From positions 1-36,907 of the IMG/VR virus record IMGVR_UViG_3300046167_000273: a DNA stretch of 36,907 nt; one strand, 5' to 3'. The translations under genes and the position numbers were made by a program. The stretch's first letter is position 1. Every line of letters begins with the position of its first letter. Below the pieces are notes generated by a model that did not search any database, was not told the origin of the DNA, and saw only the letters and a list, made by a program, of their open reading frames with translations. Positions 16,674-22,693 of this stretch are shown in pieces. Source of the stretch: a virus.

Positions 16674-17927
16674 TTAATATCCTGCGTATTTATCTAAGAA
16701 TTCGTAGTCCTCTTCTTCATAGTCATAAGCATAAGAGACTTTGGCTAACTGGTCTATGTATGCTAAGGAGTCTATCAAGTCATCATGGACTAATGGATTA
16801 GGGAACTGAAACAACTCGTCTAGGAACTGAGTATTCCACTTACCCTTGTTTAATGTAATGTTGCCGTGTTCAAAGCGTCCTTGTAACGCCCATACAATTC
16901 TGTCTGTCTTCTTCTTGTTACCGTGGGTTAGTTCTTCTATACGGAAGAAGCGTTGATTGCGTTTCATCTCATCATTCAGATAAGGGAATACAGCGTTCTT
17001 TAACGCTCCTTTTTCAATTCCAACCGCAACTGGTTGATAGTCTCGTACCGCTTCGAAGATACGTCTGGCGGTCTCTTCAACGCCCCAGCGCCCATGTATG
17101 ATATTAGCAACCCACCAACCAGAAGTGCCAGCCTTAACCACAGCAATACTTGTTTGGTCAAGTCTTTTAGTTTTGGTAGTGACTTTTTGAACGTCTGCAA
17201 ATCCAGCCAAATCCACGGCAATATAATACTCACCGTCAGCAGGCTCTTCCTCGCTAAACTTAACATCATCTTCTTTAAAGAGTTCACTACCGTGGGCCTC
17301 AAAGCTTGCCATAAACTCCTGTCGGAACGAGAAGGCTGACATACTCTTCTCAGCAGCTTCAATCTCTTTAGGGTCTAGCAACGGGTTGTCAAAGCTAGTG
17401 TAGTGATAACCTTTAAACGAGTCATCTTCAGATACACTAGCGTATTGGTATAAGTCATAGAAGTGGTTACGTCCCATTGGCGTACCAATGAACATCGCAT
17501 CACCCTTCTGATCCGCAAGAGCAGGTCTAAGGATTTGCTCCCACACCTCTGGTTTCATGTCAGCGTATTCGTCCATAACCAAGAACTTAAGGCTAACACC
17601 ACGCATAGTCTCAGGTCTATCAGCACCCTTCAGCGTCAGCAACGCACCGTTGATAAACTTAATCTGTAGGTTGTTGACATGGCTAGAGGCTATAACACTA
17701 TGACCTAGCTCCAGCAGCATCTGCCACATAATGTCTCTAGCCTGTCCCTGTGTAGGGGCAACGTAGAACACCTGACCTTTCTTGGCTGACAAGCAGTTCA
17801 GTATTAGCGACCAAGCAGCTAACCTACTCTTACCTGTACGTCTACCTGCGGCAATAACCTTAAAGCGTGTAGGGTCGTTGTAGACCTCTTGCTGCCACGG
17901 CAGTAGCTCAACCTTTAAATCAGTCAA
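16674..17927 (-). CDS. Terminase large subunit
   Basis: 417 residues. ATPase motifs: Walker A AAGRRTGKS (Gly28-Ser34), Walker B FLVMDE (Asp119-Glu120), and motif III IGTP around residue 147. The nuclease domain begins with YYIAVDLAGFAD (Asp239). Role: pumps DNA into the procapsid and cuts concatemers. It starts at a TTG immediately after the stop of the endolysin gene; no ATG lies close enough to keep the Walker A motif. It is rather short for the family (usually 450-600), but the main motifs are present. It forms the packaging set with the small subunit (18296) and the portal. Confidence 0.9.
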   Translation of the reverse strand: MTDLKVELLPWQQEVYNDPTRFKVIAAGRRTGKSRLAAWSLILNCLSAKKGQVFYVAPTQGQARDIMWQMLLELGHSVIASSHVNNLQIKFINGALLTLKGADRPETMRGVSLKFLVMDEYADMKPEVWEQILRPALADQKGDAMFIGTPMGRNHFYDLYQYASVSEDDSFKGYHYTSFDNPLLDPKEIEAAEKSMSAFSFRQEFMASFEAHGSELFKEDDVKFSEEEPADGEYYIAVDLAGFADVQKVTTKTKRLDQTSIAVVKAGTSGWWVANIIHGRWGVEETARRIFEAVRDYQPVAVGIEKGALKNAVFPYLNDEMKRNQRFFRIEELTHGNKKKTDRIVWALQGRFEHGNITLNKGKWNTQFLDELFQFPNPLVHDDLIDSLAYIDQLAKVSYAYDYEEEDYEFLDKYAGY

Positions 17928-17928
17928 G

Positions 17929-18303
17929 CTAGTACGTCCACATTACAGGAGATTCATTATCGTCAAGGTCGCGGATGTCAACATGCACAAAGTCACGAGC
18001 AACTCCAATTCCTGAAAAGCCCATCGAGATAGCCTCTTGAACAATCCTAAACCGTTGTACACCGCTGTTGACTTTGATATCTGCTGCAATACCTTGGGCA
18101 TGAGTTCCTGGTTTCTCCTTCTTTGCTTCTATGGGGTGGTCTTCAGAACGATAACCACTCGTGATAACAAAGGGGAACCCACAACGTGCGCGTAACAAAT
18201 CTAACTTCAGCAACAGCCTGTCACTAATCTCATTCTCGCCAGTGTACTGACAAGCAAACTCTTCCCTAGTAAAATAGTCTAAGTCTTTATTGATACTATA
18301 CAT
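17929..18303 (-). CDS. Endolysin, peptidase M15 family
   Basis: 124 residues. VITSGYRS (Ser49-Ser53), then GTHAQGIAADI with His68 and Asp75, and DFVHVDI with His107 as the likely third zinc ligand and Asp104 as the catalytic acid. These match M15 L,D-endopeptidase/D-Ala-D-Ala carboxypeptidase-like lysins, which cut the peptide bridges of peptidoglycan. No signal peptide or membrane segment is seen, so export depends on the holins at 4.0-4.6 kb. It overlaps the small terminase gene by 8 bases and sits between the two terminase subunits, an unusual place for a lysis gene. Confidence 0.88.
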   Translation of the reverse strand: MYSINKDLDYFTREEFACQYTGENEISDRLLLKLDLLRARCGFPFVITSGYRSEDHPIEAKKEKPGTHAQGIAADIKVNSGVQRFRIVQEAISMGFSGIGVARDFVHVDIRDLDDNESPVMWTY

Positions 18304-18673
18304 CTGTGTATTCCCCTTCTATGGGTTCTTCATTACCGCTTATGACGGTGGTCTCGCCACCAACGCCAGTAATGGAGATGTTAATGGCGCTTTTGCCGCC
18401 ACTAGCCTTATCCTTTTCAAAATAGCTGACAGGTAATAACCTATCCATACAAATCTTCCAAGCCGCTGCCTGGTTCTTATGCTCATCGTCTAACGCAGCA
18501 TTCATTATAGAATCTAACACCTTCTTACTCTTAGGCGATGCTAACATTCTTGCTTTATACTCGTTGATGATGGCTGCATCACCTTTAGGTCTACCAACGC
18601 CTCTGCGTTGTCCCTTGGTAACACTCTGCACCTTCGCCTTCTTAGGTCTTCCTATCTTCTTTTTCTCAGTCAT
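18296..18673 (-). CDS. Putative terminase small subunit with two AT-hook-like motifs
   Basis: 125 residues. GRPKKAK (about residue 8) and GVGRPKGD (about residue 25) are AT-hook-like. They are followed by helices with EYKARMLASPKSKKVLDSIM, NAALDDEHKNQAAAWKICMD and RLLP, the pattern of podovirus small terminases. Role: recognises packaging sites and recruits the large subunit. It is the first gene of the late unit, downstream of a strong promoter and repeat-rich leader. The C-terminus is Gly/Ser-rich and acidic. It could instead be a DNA-binding regulator, but position and helices favour terminase. Confidence 0.7.
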   Translation of the reverse strand: MTEKKKIGRPKKAKVQSVTKGQRRGVGRPKGDAAIINEYKARMLASPKSKKVLDSIMNAALDDEHKNQAAAWKICMDRLLPVSYFEKDKASGGKSAINISITGVGGETTVISGNEEPIEGEYTDV

Positions 18674-18715
18674 AGAATTGCCTCTATAGAGATACTATGT
18701 AGACTGTATAGTCGC

Positions 18716-18737
18716 TAACGCTCTGTTGCTTTAAAGC
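18716..18737. repeat. 22-bp direct repeat, copy 1
   Basis: Starts TAACGCTCTG and ends TTTAAAGC; identical at all 22 positions to the copy at 18842-18863. It lies in the late leader, between the late promoter and the small terminase start. Confidence 0.9.
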
Positions 18738-18870
18738 ACTAGAGACTTTAAAGCTTTAAAGCATTAAAGACATTGTAAGGCTAAGAATAATTATTATTTG
18801 ATCTTAAATTCCTCTTTAACGTCTAAAATGCTTTAAAGCTTTAACGCTCTGTTGCTTTAAAGCTTTAAAG
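18729..18870. repeat. Array of six CTTTAAAG palindromes
   Basis: Perfect CTTTAAAG octamers occur at 18729, 18746, 18754, 18831, 18855 and 18863 (start positions). Three related CTTTAAC/CTTTAAT sites lie nearby. Tandem pairs abut directly (18746/18754 and 18863 after 18855). The array is downstream of the late promoter, in the leader of the structural transcript. Such dense self-complementary sites suggest binding of a dimeric protein, or iterons. Confidence 0.85.
18842..18863. repeat. 22-bp direct repeat, copy 2
   Basis: Exact second copy of the 22-bp unit at 18716-18737, start-to-start distance 126 bases. It ends in CTTTAAAGC, leading directly into another octamer. Confidence 0.9.
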
Positions 18871-18917
18871 CTATATAACTTTAACAACTTTAACACTCTT
18901 TAATGAACTATATAGCT

Positions 18918-18946
18918 AGTATAGCATAATTCTGAGCAAAAGTCAA
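18918..18946 (-). promoter_or_regulatory. Late (structural) sigma70 promoter, extended -10
   Basis: On the minus strand TTGACT (18946-18941), a 17-base spacer and TATACT (18923-18918), with TG at the extended -10 position. It points toward the small terminase gene. The predicted start is near 18911, leaving about 240 bases of leader that contain the CTTTAAAG array. It matches the capsid-module promoter in both hexamers, spacing and upstream flank. Confidence 0.8.
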
Positions 18947-19049
18947 GCATTATTTACTGTTATTGTTATAATAGTTACTAGGTTACCTCTCCCCAGTTCC
19001 TTTATAGGCGGATTCTGGTTAATAACAGCGTCTCCGCAGTGGCTTTTTT

Positions 19050-19135
19050 ATTCCTTTATTATCAACTACTTAGCTATATAGCCTATAGCTATAAGCACCC
19101 CCGTTTTAATAGCCTATTTTGACTCTTTTTTGTAT
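19050..19135. other. AT-rich block, candidate DNA unwinding element
   Basis: A visibly AT-rich stretch (including AGCTATATAGCC and TATAGCTATAAG) about 110-200 bases to the left of the DnaA-box cluster. In bacterial-type origins the region melted by DnaA lies next to such boxes. Assignment is by position and composition only. Confidence 0.4.
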
Positions 19136-19185
19136 CTGGGCGGGTACAGTAACAATCCTGCGACGCCAGCCCCCTCCCCCGTCCC

Positions 19186-19214
19186 TGTTTAGCACAGACT
19201 ACAGCGATTGTCAA
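19186..19214 (-). promoter_or_regulatory. Weak second minus-strand promoter candidate
   Basis: On the minus strand a perfect TTGACA (19214-19209), 17-base spacer, extended TGC and a poor -10 (TAAACA, 19191-19186). If active it would add a long leader to the late transcript, or supply RNA through the AT-rich block. Low confidence because of the -10. Confidence 0.25.
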
Positions 19215-19245
19215 GGCTAGAAAGTGACCAGTAGAGCCAGGATAG

Positions 19246-19277
19246 TCATCCACAGGTTATCCACAGAGTTATCCACA
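19246..19277 (+). other. DnaA-box cluster, candidate replication origin
   Basis: Three same-orientation 9-mers: TCATCCACA (19246), TTATCCACA (19257) and TTATCCACA (19269). The last two match the consensus DnaA box exactly. Start-to-start spacing is 11 and 12 bases, about one helical turn, so bound proteins would lie on one face. The cluster is bracketed by GTGACCAG (19224-19231) and CTGGTCAC (19305-19312), an 8-bp perfect inverted repeat. No other TTATCCACA was noticed in the window. It probably recruits host DnaA. Confidence 0.75.
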
Positions 19278-19379
19278 GGCTGAGGCGTGACTGTATAGGC
19301 TGATCTGGTCACTGGAGATGCTGGACAGTCGAGTGTGAGTATGCTAGTGGGTACTATATAGACTACTTAGCACTACCAT

Positions 19380-19405
19380 GACCAGGTTAGCCAATGTGGT
19401 CACAC
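19380..19405. repeat. Operator-like 26-bp repeat, copy 1
   Basis: Matches 19484-19509 at 23 of 26 positions. It contains inverted arms TGACCA (19379-19384) and TGGTCA (19397-19402) around a 12-base centre, the form of a two-half-site protein binding site. Confidence 0.75.
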
Positions 19406-19483
19406 TATGTTGTTGACTATGTAACAGCTTGTATGTTACTCGCACGTGCGCGCATAATAGAAAGTAGCAGTAGATTATAGCGT

Positions 19484-19509
19484 GACTAGGATAGCTAATG
19501 TGGTCACAC
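19484..19509. repeat. Operator-like 26-bp repeat, copy 2
   Basis: Second copy (3 mismatches), ending a few bases before the -35 of the early promoter candidate. Inverted arms GTGACTA (19482-19488) and TGGTCAC (19501-19507), one mismatch. The position suits a repressor or activator of the early unit. Confidence 0.75.
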
Positions 19510-19515
19510 GAATAG

Positions 19516-19543
19516 TTGCAATCCTATTTGACTTTGATAAAAT
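19516..19543 (+). promoter_or_regulatory. Candidate early promoter
   Basis: TTGCAA (19516-19521), 16-base spacer, TAAAAT (19538-19543). Moderate match only (4/6 and 5/6). It is placed directly after the second operator-like repeat and about 80 bases upstream of the first early gene. The predicted start is near 19550. Confidence 0.4.
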
Positions 19544-19621
19544 GTCACCCTGTTAGGCAGTAAGGCAGACGGGGCAGCAGGCCAGCCCACGGCGAAAACT
19601 ACAATTAGAGAGGATTGCAAA

Positions 19622-19942
19622 ATGGAAAAATTTACTTTTAACACCGGACGCGGTTATGGGCCAGACGGTCAGATAATTGATATTTATAACATCATGGAAA
19701 CAACCGAGTATTGCCCCATTTTTGAAGAAGAAGGGCCGGTTACTTTAATTCTTATGCATGACAAAACGCGCGGCATTCCCGAGCATATGATTTTTTATTG
19801 CGAATTCGCGGATATAACAAAAGATAAAATAATGGATAGATACGACCAATATCAATATGCGGATATTAGCGCCATAGCAGAAAAATATGGTTTAGGCGCA
19901 TCGACTATCAACGAACAAATGTATCAATTAATTAAGGGGTAA
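19622..19942 (+). CDS. First early protein, unknown
   Basis: 106 residues (MEKFTFNTGRGYGPDGQIID; TTEYCPIFEEEGPVTLILMH; DKTRGIPEHMIFYCEFADI). The first half matches the composition of small conjugation/antirestriction-like plasmid and phage proteins that begin with a FNTGRxYxxxGQ pattern. The C-terminal part (ISAIAEKYGLGASTINEQMY) looks helical. AGAGAGG at a good distance precedes the ATG. Being the first gene of the early unit, it may act on host takeover. No enzyme motif is seen. Confidence 0.75.
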   Translation: MEKFTFNTGRGYGPDGQIIDIYNIMETTEYCPIFEEEGPVTLILMHDKTRGIPEHMIFYCEFADITKDKIMDRYDQYQYADISAIAEKYGLGASTINEQMYQLIKG

Positions 19943-19945
19943 ATC

Positions 19946-20101
19946 ATGAATAGCGCAGCCCTCAAACAACAGAAACGCGCAGCACGGCTAGACTTTCTGG
20001 TCGCTGCTGTTGGCTGGTCTACCATAGCAGCCCTAAATTATTTGCTATATACAGGGTTTTTCTGGATACTAGCTAACCCACTATCTACTTGGAGTTTTTA
20101 A
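19946..20101 (+). CDS. Small single-membrane-segment protein
   Basis: 51 residues: a basic N-terminus (NSAALKQQKRAARLDFLVAA) and a hydrophobic stretch (GWSTIAALNYLLYTGFFWIL). AAGGGG lies 8 bases upstream of the ATG, and the gene starts 3 bases after the previous stop. Early membrane proteins of this sort often affect host physiology or superinfection; the actual role is unknown. Confidence 0.65.
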   Translation: MNSAALKQQKRAARLDFLVAAVGWSTIAALNYLLYTGFFWILANPLSTWSF

Positions 20102-20102
20102 A

Positions 20103-20886
20103 ATGATTATTACAAAATACCAAATTACTGTTAGCGATCTAATAAACGACAATGCCAAACAATGGGCTATAGATAATATCGACTATCTAAATAAACCTAT
20201 GCAATTTTTCGGCAGTAGTACAAAGCTGGAAAAAGGTCAGTGATAAATACGATAGCTATGTTATGTATCTACAACCCGCTGATAAAATAGCAGTAAAAAC
20301 GCTTTGTTCGTTTGCCTCTAAAGCGGGATGCAAAGAACCATGCTTAATAGACTCTGGCCAACTAGGTATGACTACTGGCCAGAATGCGGCCACAAAGCGC
20401 ACCATATTAATGCTATTAAGACCAGACTATTTCAAGTCTAAAGTATTAGCAGAGATAGATAAAGCAGAGCGCAAAGCGGCAAAGCCCAACCAATTGCCAG
20501 CATTGTTCCGCTTAAATGGCACTAGTGATCTAGATTTTAGCGATATCTACAAAGCGCGACCAAATAGTCAGTTTTATGATTATACAAAAGAATTATCACG
20601 CGTCCGAAAAAATACGCTTGCAAACTATGATTTAACGTTTTCTGGCAGTATGTACAGCAAGCAAAGCAGAGCGGCACTGCGTAAAGCAGTAACAGCGGGT
20701 CATCGCATAGCTATGGCATTTAATACAAAGCTAATTGCAAGTGATCGTTTGACAATACCAGATAATCTAGCTGATTTTGATAAAACAGATTTACGGCATC
20801 TTGACGGTAGAGTTATTCGGCGCTTTGACGCGCTAAAGGCAGTAATAAAAAACAACGCGCCGTTGATGATACGCACAAAGCAATAG
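20103..20886 (+). pseudogene. DUF7227-like phage protein split by a frameshift
   Basis: Frame 1 (20103-20243, 46 residues, good GGAG site) ends MQFFGSSTKLEKGQ*. Frame 2, open from 20191 to 20886, contains VSDKYDSYVMYLQPADKIAV and then 207 residues from 20263. The family I recognise has ..FLG.GTKL.KG.....LYLAPA...vCP.AS.GC...CL..G... as one piece. Here FFGSSTKLEKG is in one frame and MYLQPAD..LCSFASKAGC in the other. Removing one A of the AAAAA run at 20230-20234 would restore a protein of about 260 residues. Later motifs (RLNGTSD, YDYTK, LTFSGSM, DLRHLDG) are intact. The 207-residue ORF has no ribosome site at its ATG (20263). It is either a real mutation, a sequence error or programmed +1 shifting. 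Function unknown. Confidence 0.7.
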
Positions 20887-20951
20887 TTTTTTTGTCACTA
20901 GTGCAAATTCTAAAGCAGTTTAAAGACATAATAGCGGTAGGAGGCTAAAAC

Positions 20952-21077
20952 ATGTATACAATGACTAATGATGATATAAAAGCATATTATGACGGTAGCA
21001 ATATCACACTGGCAGAGTTATCAGCAATAACGGGTAAAACTGTAAAGCAATTAAAAACAATTTTGATGGGAGCGTAG
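20952..21077 (+). CDS. Small helix-turn-helix-like protein (41 residues)
   Basis: MYTMTNDDIKAYYDGSNITL, then AELSAITGKTVKQLKTILMG. The pattern ITLAELSAITGKTVKQLK is that of a short helix-turn-helix (L-A-E-x-A-x-x-T-G-x-T-V-x-x-I/L). GGAGG at a normal distance before the ATG is one of the best ribosome sites in the early region. It may bind DNA, perhaps the operator-like repeats, or act as a small regulator. It would be missed by most gene finders. Confidence 0.65.
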   Translation: MYTMTNDDIKAYYDGSNITLAELSAITGKTVKQLKTILMGA

Positions 21078-21080
21078 ACA

Positions 21081-21239
21081 ATGAGCTACTTTAAAACAGT
21101 AAACCTAAACCCAACAGCTGCGGCAGTCTATAGAGCCAATGAGAAGCGCAAGGAGCAGGAGCGCAAGGAGCGAGAAAGGCTAGACCATTGGGCGCGATTG
21201 CGTCGAGATTATCCAGCAATTGAGAGGGCTATACAATGA
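21081..21239 (+). CDS. Small charged protein (52 residues)
   Basis: Begins MSYFKTVNLNPTAAAVYRAN and continues with a strongly Arg/Lys/Glu-rich helix (EKRKEQERKERERLDHWARL). Starts 3 bases after the previous stop and overlaps the next gene by 4 bases (ATGA). Likely a helical nucleic-acid- or protein-binding peptide; no family is recognised. Confidence 0.6.
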   Translation: MSYFKTVNLNPTAAAVYRANEKRKEQERKERERLDHWARLRRDYPAIERAIQ

Positions 21240-21484
21240 GCATTAAAAAACAATATACATTCGATAATTTTCCATGCTGGGCTATGTCGGCACTAATCAA
21301 CGGTGATGTTTCGGGTTTAGAGCCTACCGACGAAACATTGTTAGACCAGTTTTTAGAGCAGTTTGGCGACGTTGTAACTTGGGATTATGACGCTGATTCG
21401 CTAGATAGTGGCGATTTTAGAGCCTATCCGCTATTTGGATTAGCCACAGATTGCTGCACAGTTTACGGTTATATACATAATTAA
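21236..21484 (+). CDS. Small acidic protein, DUF6926-like
   Basis: 82 residues (SIKKQYTFDNFPCWAMSALI, NGDVSGLEPTDETLLDQFLE). The pattern FP-xxA-xxAL-xxGDxSGL followed by an acidic helix and a C-terminal FGLATDCC is shared by small mobile-element proteins (DUF6926-type, from memory). It is the last gene before a strong terminator. Acidic, possibly antirestriction- or DNA-mimic-like, but that is only inferred from composition. Confidence 0.65.
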   Translation: MSIKKQYTFDNFPCWAMSALINGDVSGLEPTDETLLDQFLEQFGDVVTWDYDADSLDSGDFRAYPLFGLATDCCTVYGYIHN

Positions 21485-21513
21485 ACTAATTTCCCCTAGT
21501 AGTGCAATCCTTT

Positions 21514-21539
21514 GCCCAGTGTAATAGCTGGGCTTTTTT
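21514..21539 (+). terminator. Rho-independent terminator of the first early block
   Basis: GCCCAG (21514-21519), 8-base loop, CTGGGC (21528-21533), then six T. It lies 30 bases after the 82-residue gene. Confidence 0.85.
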
Positions 21540-21756
21540 ATGCCTGTAATATGCTGAAAAACAGCGAGCCAATATAAGCCTGTTTAAGCGCCTTAAATAG
21601 CTAAACCCTTACCAGCAATCAAATAGCCCGCTAAAGCCCGTTAGAACGCAATCTAGGCGCTGCTATGGCTATTCTGAGCCATTGTTTAAACCCTTGTTTC
21701 ACTACTTATATTTTTGGCTCTGTTTACTGGCTATTGTTCAACCTGTTTCCCGTAAT

Positions 21757-21811
21757 AGAGAGACAACAGAGAGACAACAGAGAGACTACAGAGAGGCTAC
21801 AGAGAGGCTAA
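21757..21811 (+). repeat. Five tandem 11-bp units resembling ribosome binding sites
   Basis: Units AGAGAGACAAC (twice), AGAGAGACTAC, AGAGAGGCTAC and AGAGAGGCTAA, head to tail. AGAGAGG is also the Shine-Dalgarno used by early genes of this phage (for example before 19622 and 22677). Confidence 0.9.
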
Positions 21812-21814
21812 AAC

Positions 21815-21840
21815 GTGACCCAAATCCTGGTTCTGGTCAC
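21815..21840. promoter_or_regulatory. Operator-like inverted repeat
   Basis: GTGACC (21815-21820) and CTGGTCAC (21833-21840), the same arms that flank the DnaA-box cluster and occur in the 26-bp repeats. It is located about 85 bases upstream of the methyltransferase-like gene. Confidence 0.5.
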
Positions 21841-21923
21841 ATTATAGCACTGGGGATGTTGAACCATTGGGGAGAATGTTGTCAAATGCTGCGGACTTAT
21901 TTAACCAATAGAGAGGCAGAACC

Positions 21924-22511
21924 ATGAAAGTATTAATAGCGTGTGAGTATTCAGGAAAAGTTAGAGAAGCATTTAGAGCGCTGGGGCATGATGCCTATAG
22001 CTGCGATTTATTAGCGGCTGATGATGATAGCCAATATCACTACGCTGGCGATTGCTGGCCTATTATATCTGAGGGCTGGGATTTAATTATAATGCACCCG
22101 CCATGCACTGCGCTGGCAGTGTCGGGAAATCGCTGGTATGGTGCTGGAATGCCAAAGAATAGCGAGAGGGTAGAGGCGATAGAATGGACGCTGGCACTAT
22201 TTGAGCATGCAAAAAAACATGCACCAAAGGTAGCATTTGAGAACCCCGTAGGAGTGTTACCAATAAAGCCTACGCAATATGTGCAACCGTACCATTTTGG
22301 ACATGCTGAGAGTAAAAAGACGGGGCTATGGTTACATAATTTGCCACCGCTTACCGCCACAAATGATGTAGAGGCGCTGTGGCGTACATTGCCTAAAAAA
22401 GAAGCGCAGCGTATGCACTACCTCCCGCCCAGTGCTGACCGCTGGAAAATAAGATCAGAGACGTATCAAGGCATTGCAGATGCTATGGCGCAGCAATGGG
22501 GTGACGCATGA
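21924..22511 (+). CDS. DNA cytosine-C5 methyltransferase-like protein
   Basis: 195 residues. MKVLIACEYSGKVREAFRAL with GHDAYSCDLL is a motif I-like SAM-binding start. HPPCTALAVSG (Pro59-Pro60-Cys61) is the catalytic PPC region. FENPVG (Glu106-Asn107-Pro108) is the ENV/ENP motif. It is shorter than true C5 methyltransferases and lacks an obvious target-recognition domain. It belongs to the short phage group with conserved QPYHFGHAESKKTGLWLHNL. It may methylate phage DNA against restriction, or may use the fold differently. AGAGAGGCAGAACC precedes the ATG; the stop overlaps the next gene (ATGA). Confidence 0.75.
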   Translation: MKVLIACEYSGKVREAFRALGHDAYSCDLLAADDDSQYHYAGDCWPIISEGWDLIIMHPPCTALAVSGNRWYGAGMPKNSERVEAIEWTLALFEHAKKHAPKVAFENPVGVLPIKPTQYVQPYHFGHAESKKTGLWLHNLPPLTATNDVEALWRTLPKKEAQRMHYLPPSADRWKIRSETYQGIADAMAQQWGDA

Positions 22512-22693
22512 GAGAGGGCTTAGATTTCACAGATATTGAGGACAATAACGCCCGTACTGAGGCGCTGGCGGAGTTTGTTGACATTGTGCAGTCAATACCG
22601 TACCGTGCCAGTGCAGAGGTCGTAGAGGCCATTAAAGACAGAGTAATCATTAACCAATTAGAGAGAGGCTTTAACAATGATAATGCCATGTAG
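22508..22693 (+). CDS. Small helical protein, unknown
   Basis: 61 residues (REGLDFTDIEDNNARTEALA, then EFVDIVQSIPYRASAEVVEA). The ATG is coupled to the methyltransferase stop (ATGA). It is mostly alpha-helical and acidic. No motif is recognised; the tight packing supports it as real. Confidence 0.6.
   Translation: MREGLDFTDIEDNNARTEALAEFVDIVQSIPYRASAEVVEAIKDRVIINQLERGFNNDNAM

Larger units (their letters stand above)
18674..19621. other. Central control region between the two divergent units
   Basis: A 948-base non-coding stretch. From left to right it holds: the late leader with two 22-bp direct repeats and six CTTTAAAG palindromes, the late promoter (18918-18946), an AT-rich block (about 19050-19135), three DnaA-box-like sites (19246-19277), an 8-bp perfect inverted repeat flanking them, two 26-bp operator-like repeats (19380-19405 and 19484-19509), short palindromes (CGCACGTGCG at 19441-19450; GTAACA/TGTTAC at 19421-19439) and an early promoter candidate (19516-19543). 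It carries no ORF I can support. Inference: replication origin plus the regulatory switch for both units. Confidence 0.75.
21485..21923. other. Intergenic region between early blocks
   Basis: No gene is supported here. It holds a terminator (21514-21539), two AGCCCGYTAR copies (21625-21644), five tandem 11-bp units (21757-21811) and an inverted GTGACC/GGTCAC pair (21815-21840). A TTG-started frame of 81 codons crosses it (21682-21927) but is probably not a gene. A promoter for the next block should lie here, yet I could not identify a convincing one. Confidence 0.6.

Noticed and set aside
19015-19056. Terminator-like T run after GCGTCTCCGCAGTGGC
   Set aside because: The six T are clear but I find no good stem directly before them in either direction (only a 5-bp arm pair with a loop of over 20 bases).
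20263-20886. 207-residue ORF as an independent gene
   Set aside because: No ribosome site, and the family motif continues upstream in the same frame past its ATG and then into the other frame. Treated as the second half of a frameshifted gene.
21757-21811. Tandem repeats as a CRISPR-like array
   Set aside because: Units are 11 bases with no spacers and no cas genes.
21682-21927. 81-codon frame crossing the tandem 11-bp repeats
   Set aside because: Starts at TTG without a ribosome site and is mainly the repeat read as protein. The end overlaps the methyltransferase by coincidence of ATGA. Left out, though a short real peptide near its 3' end cannot be excluded.
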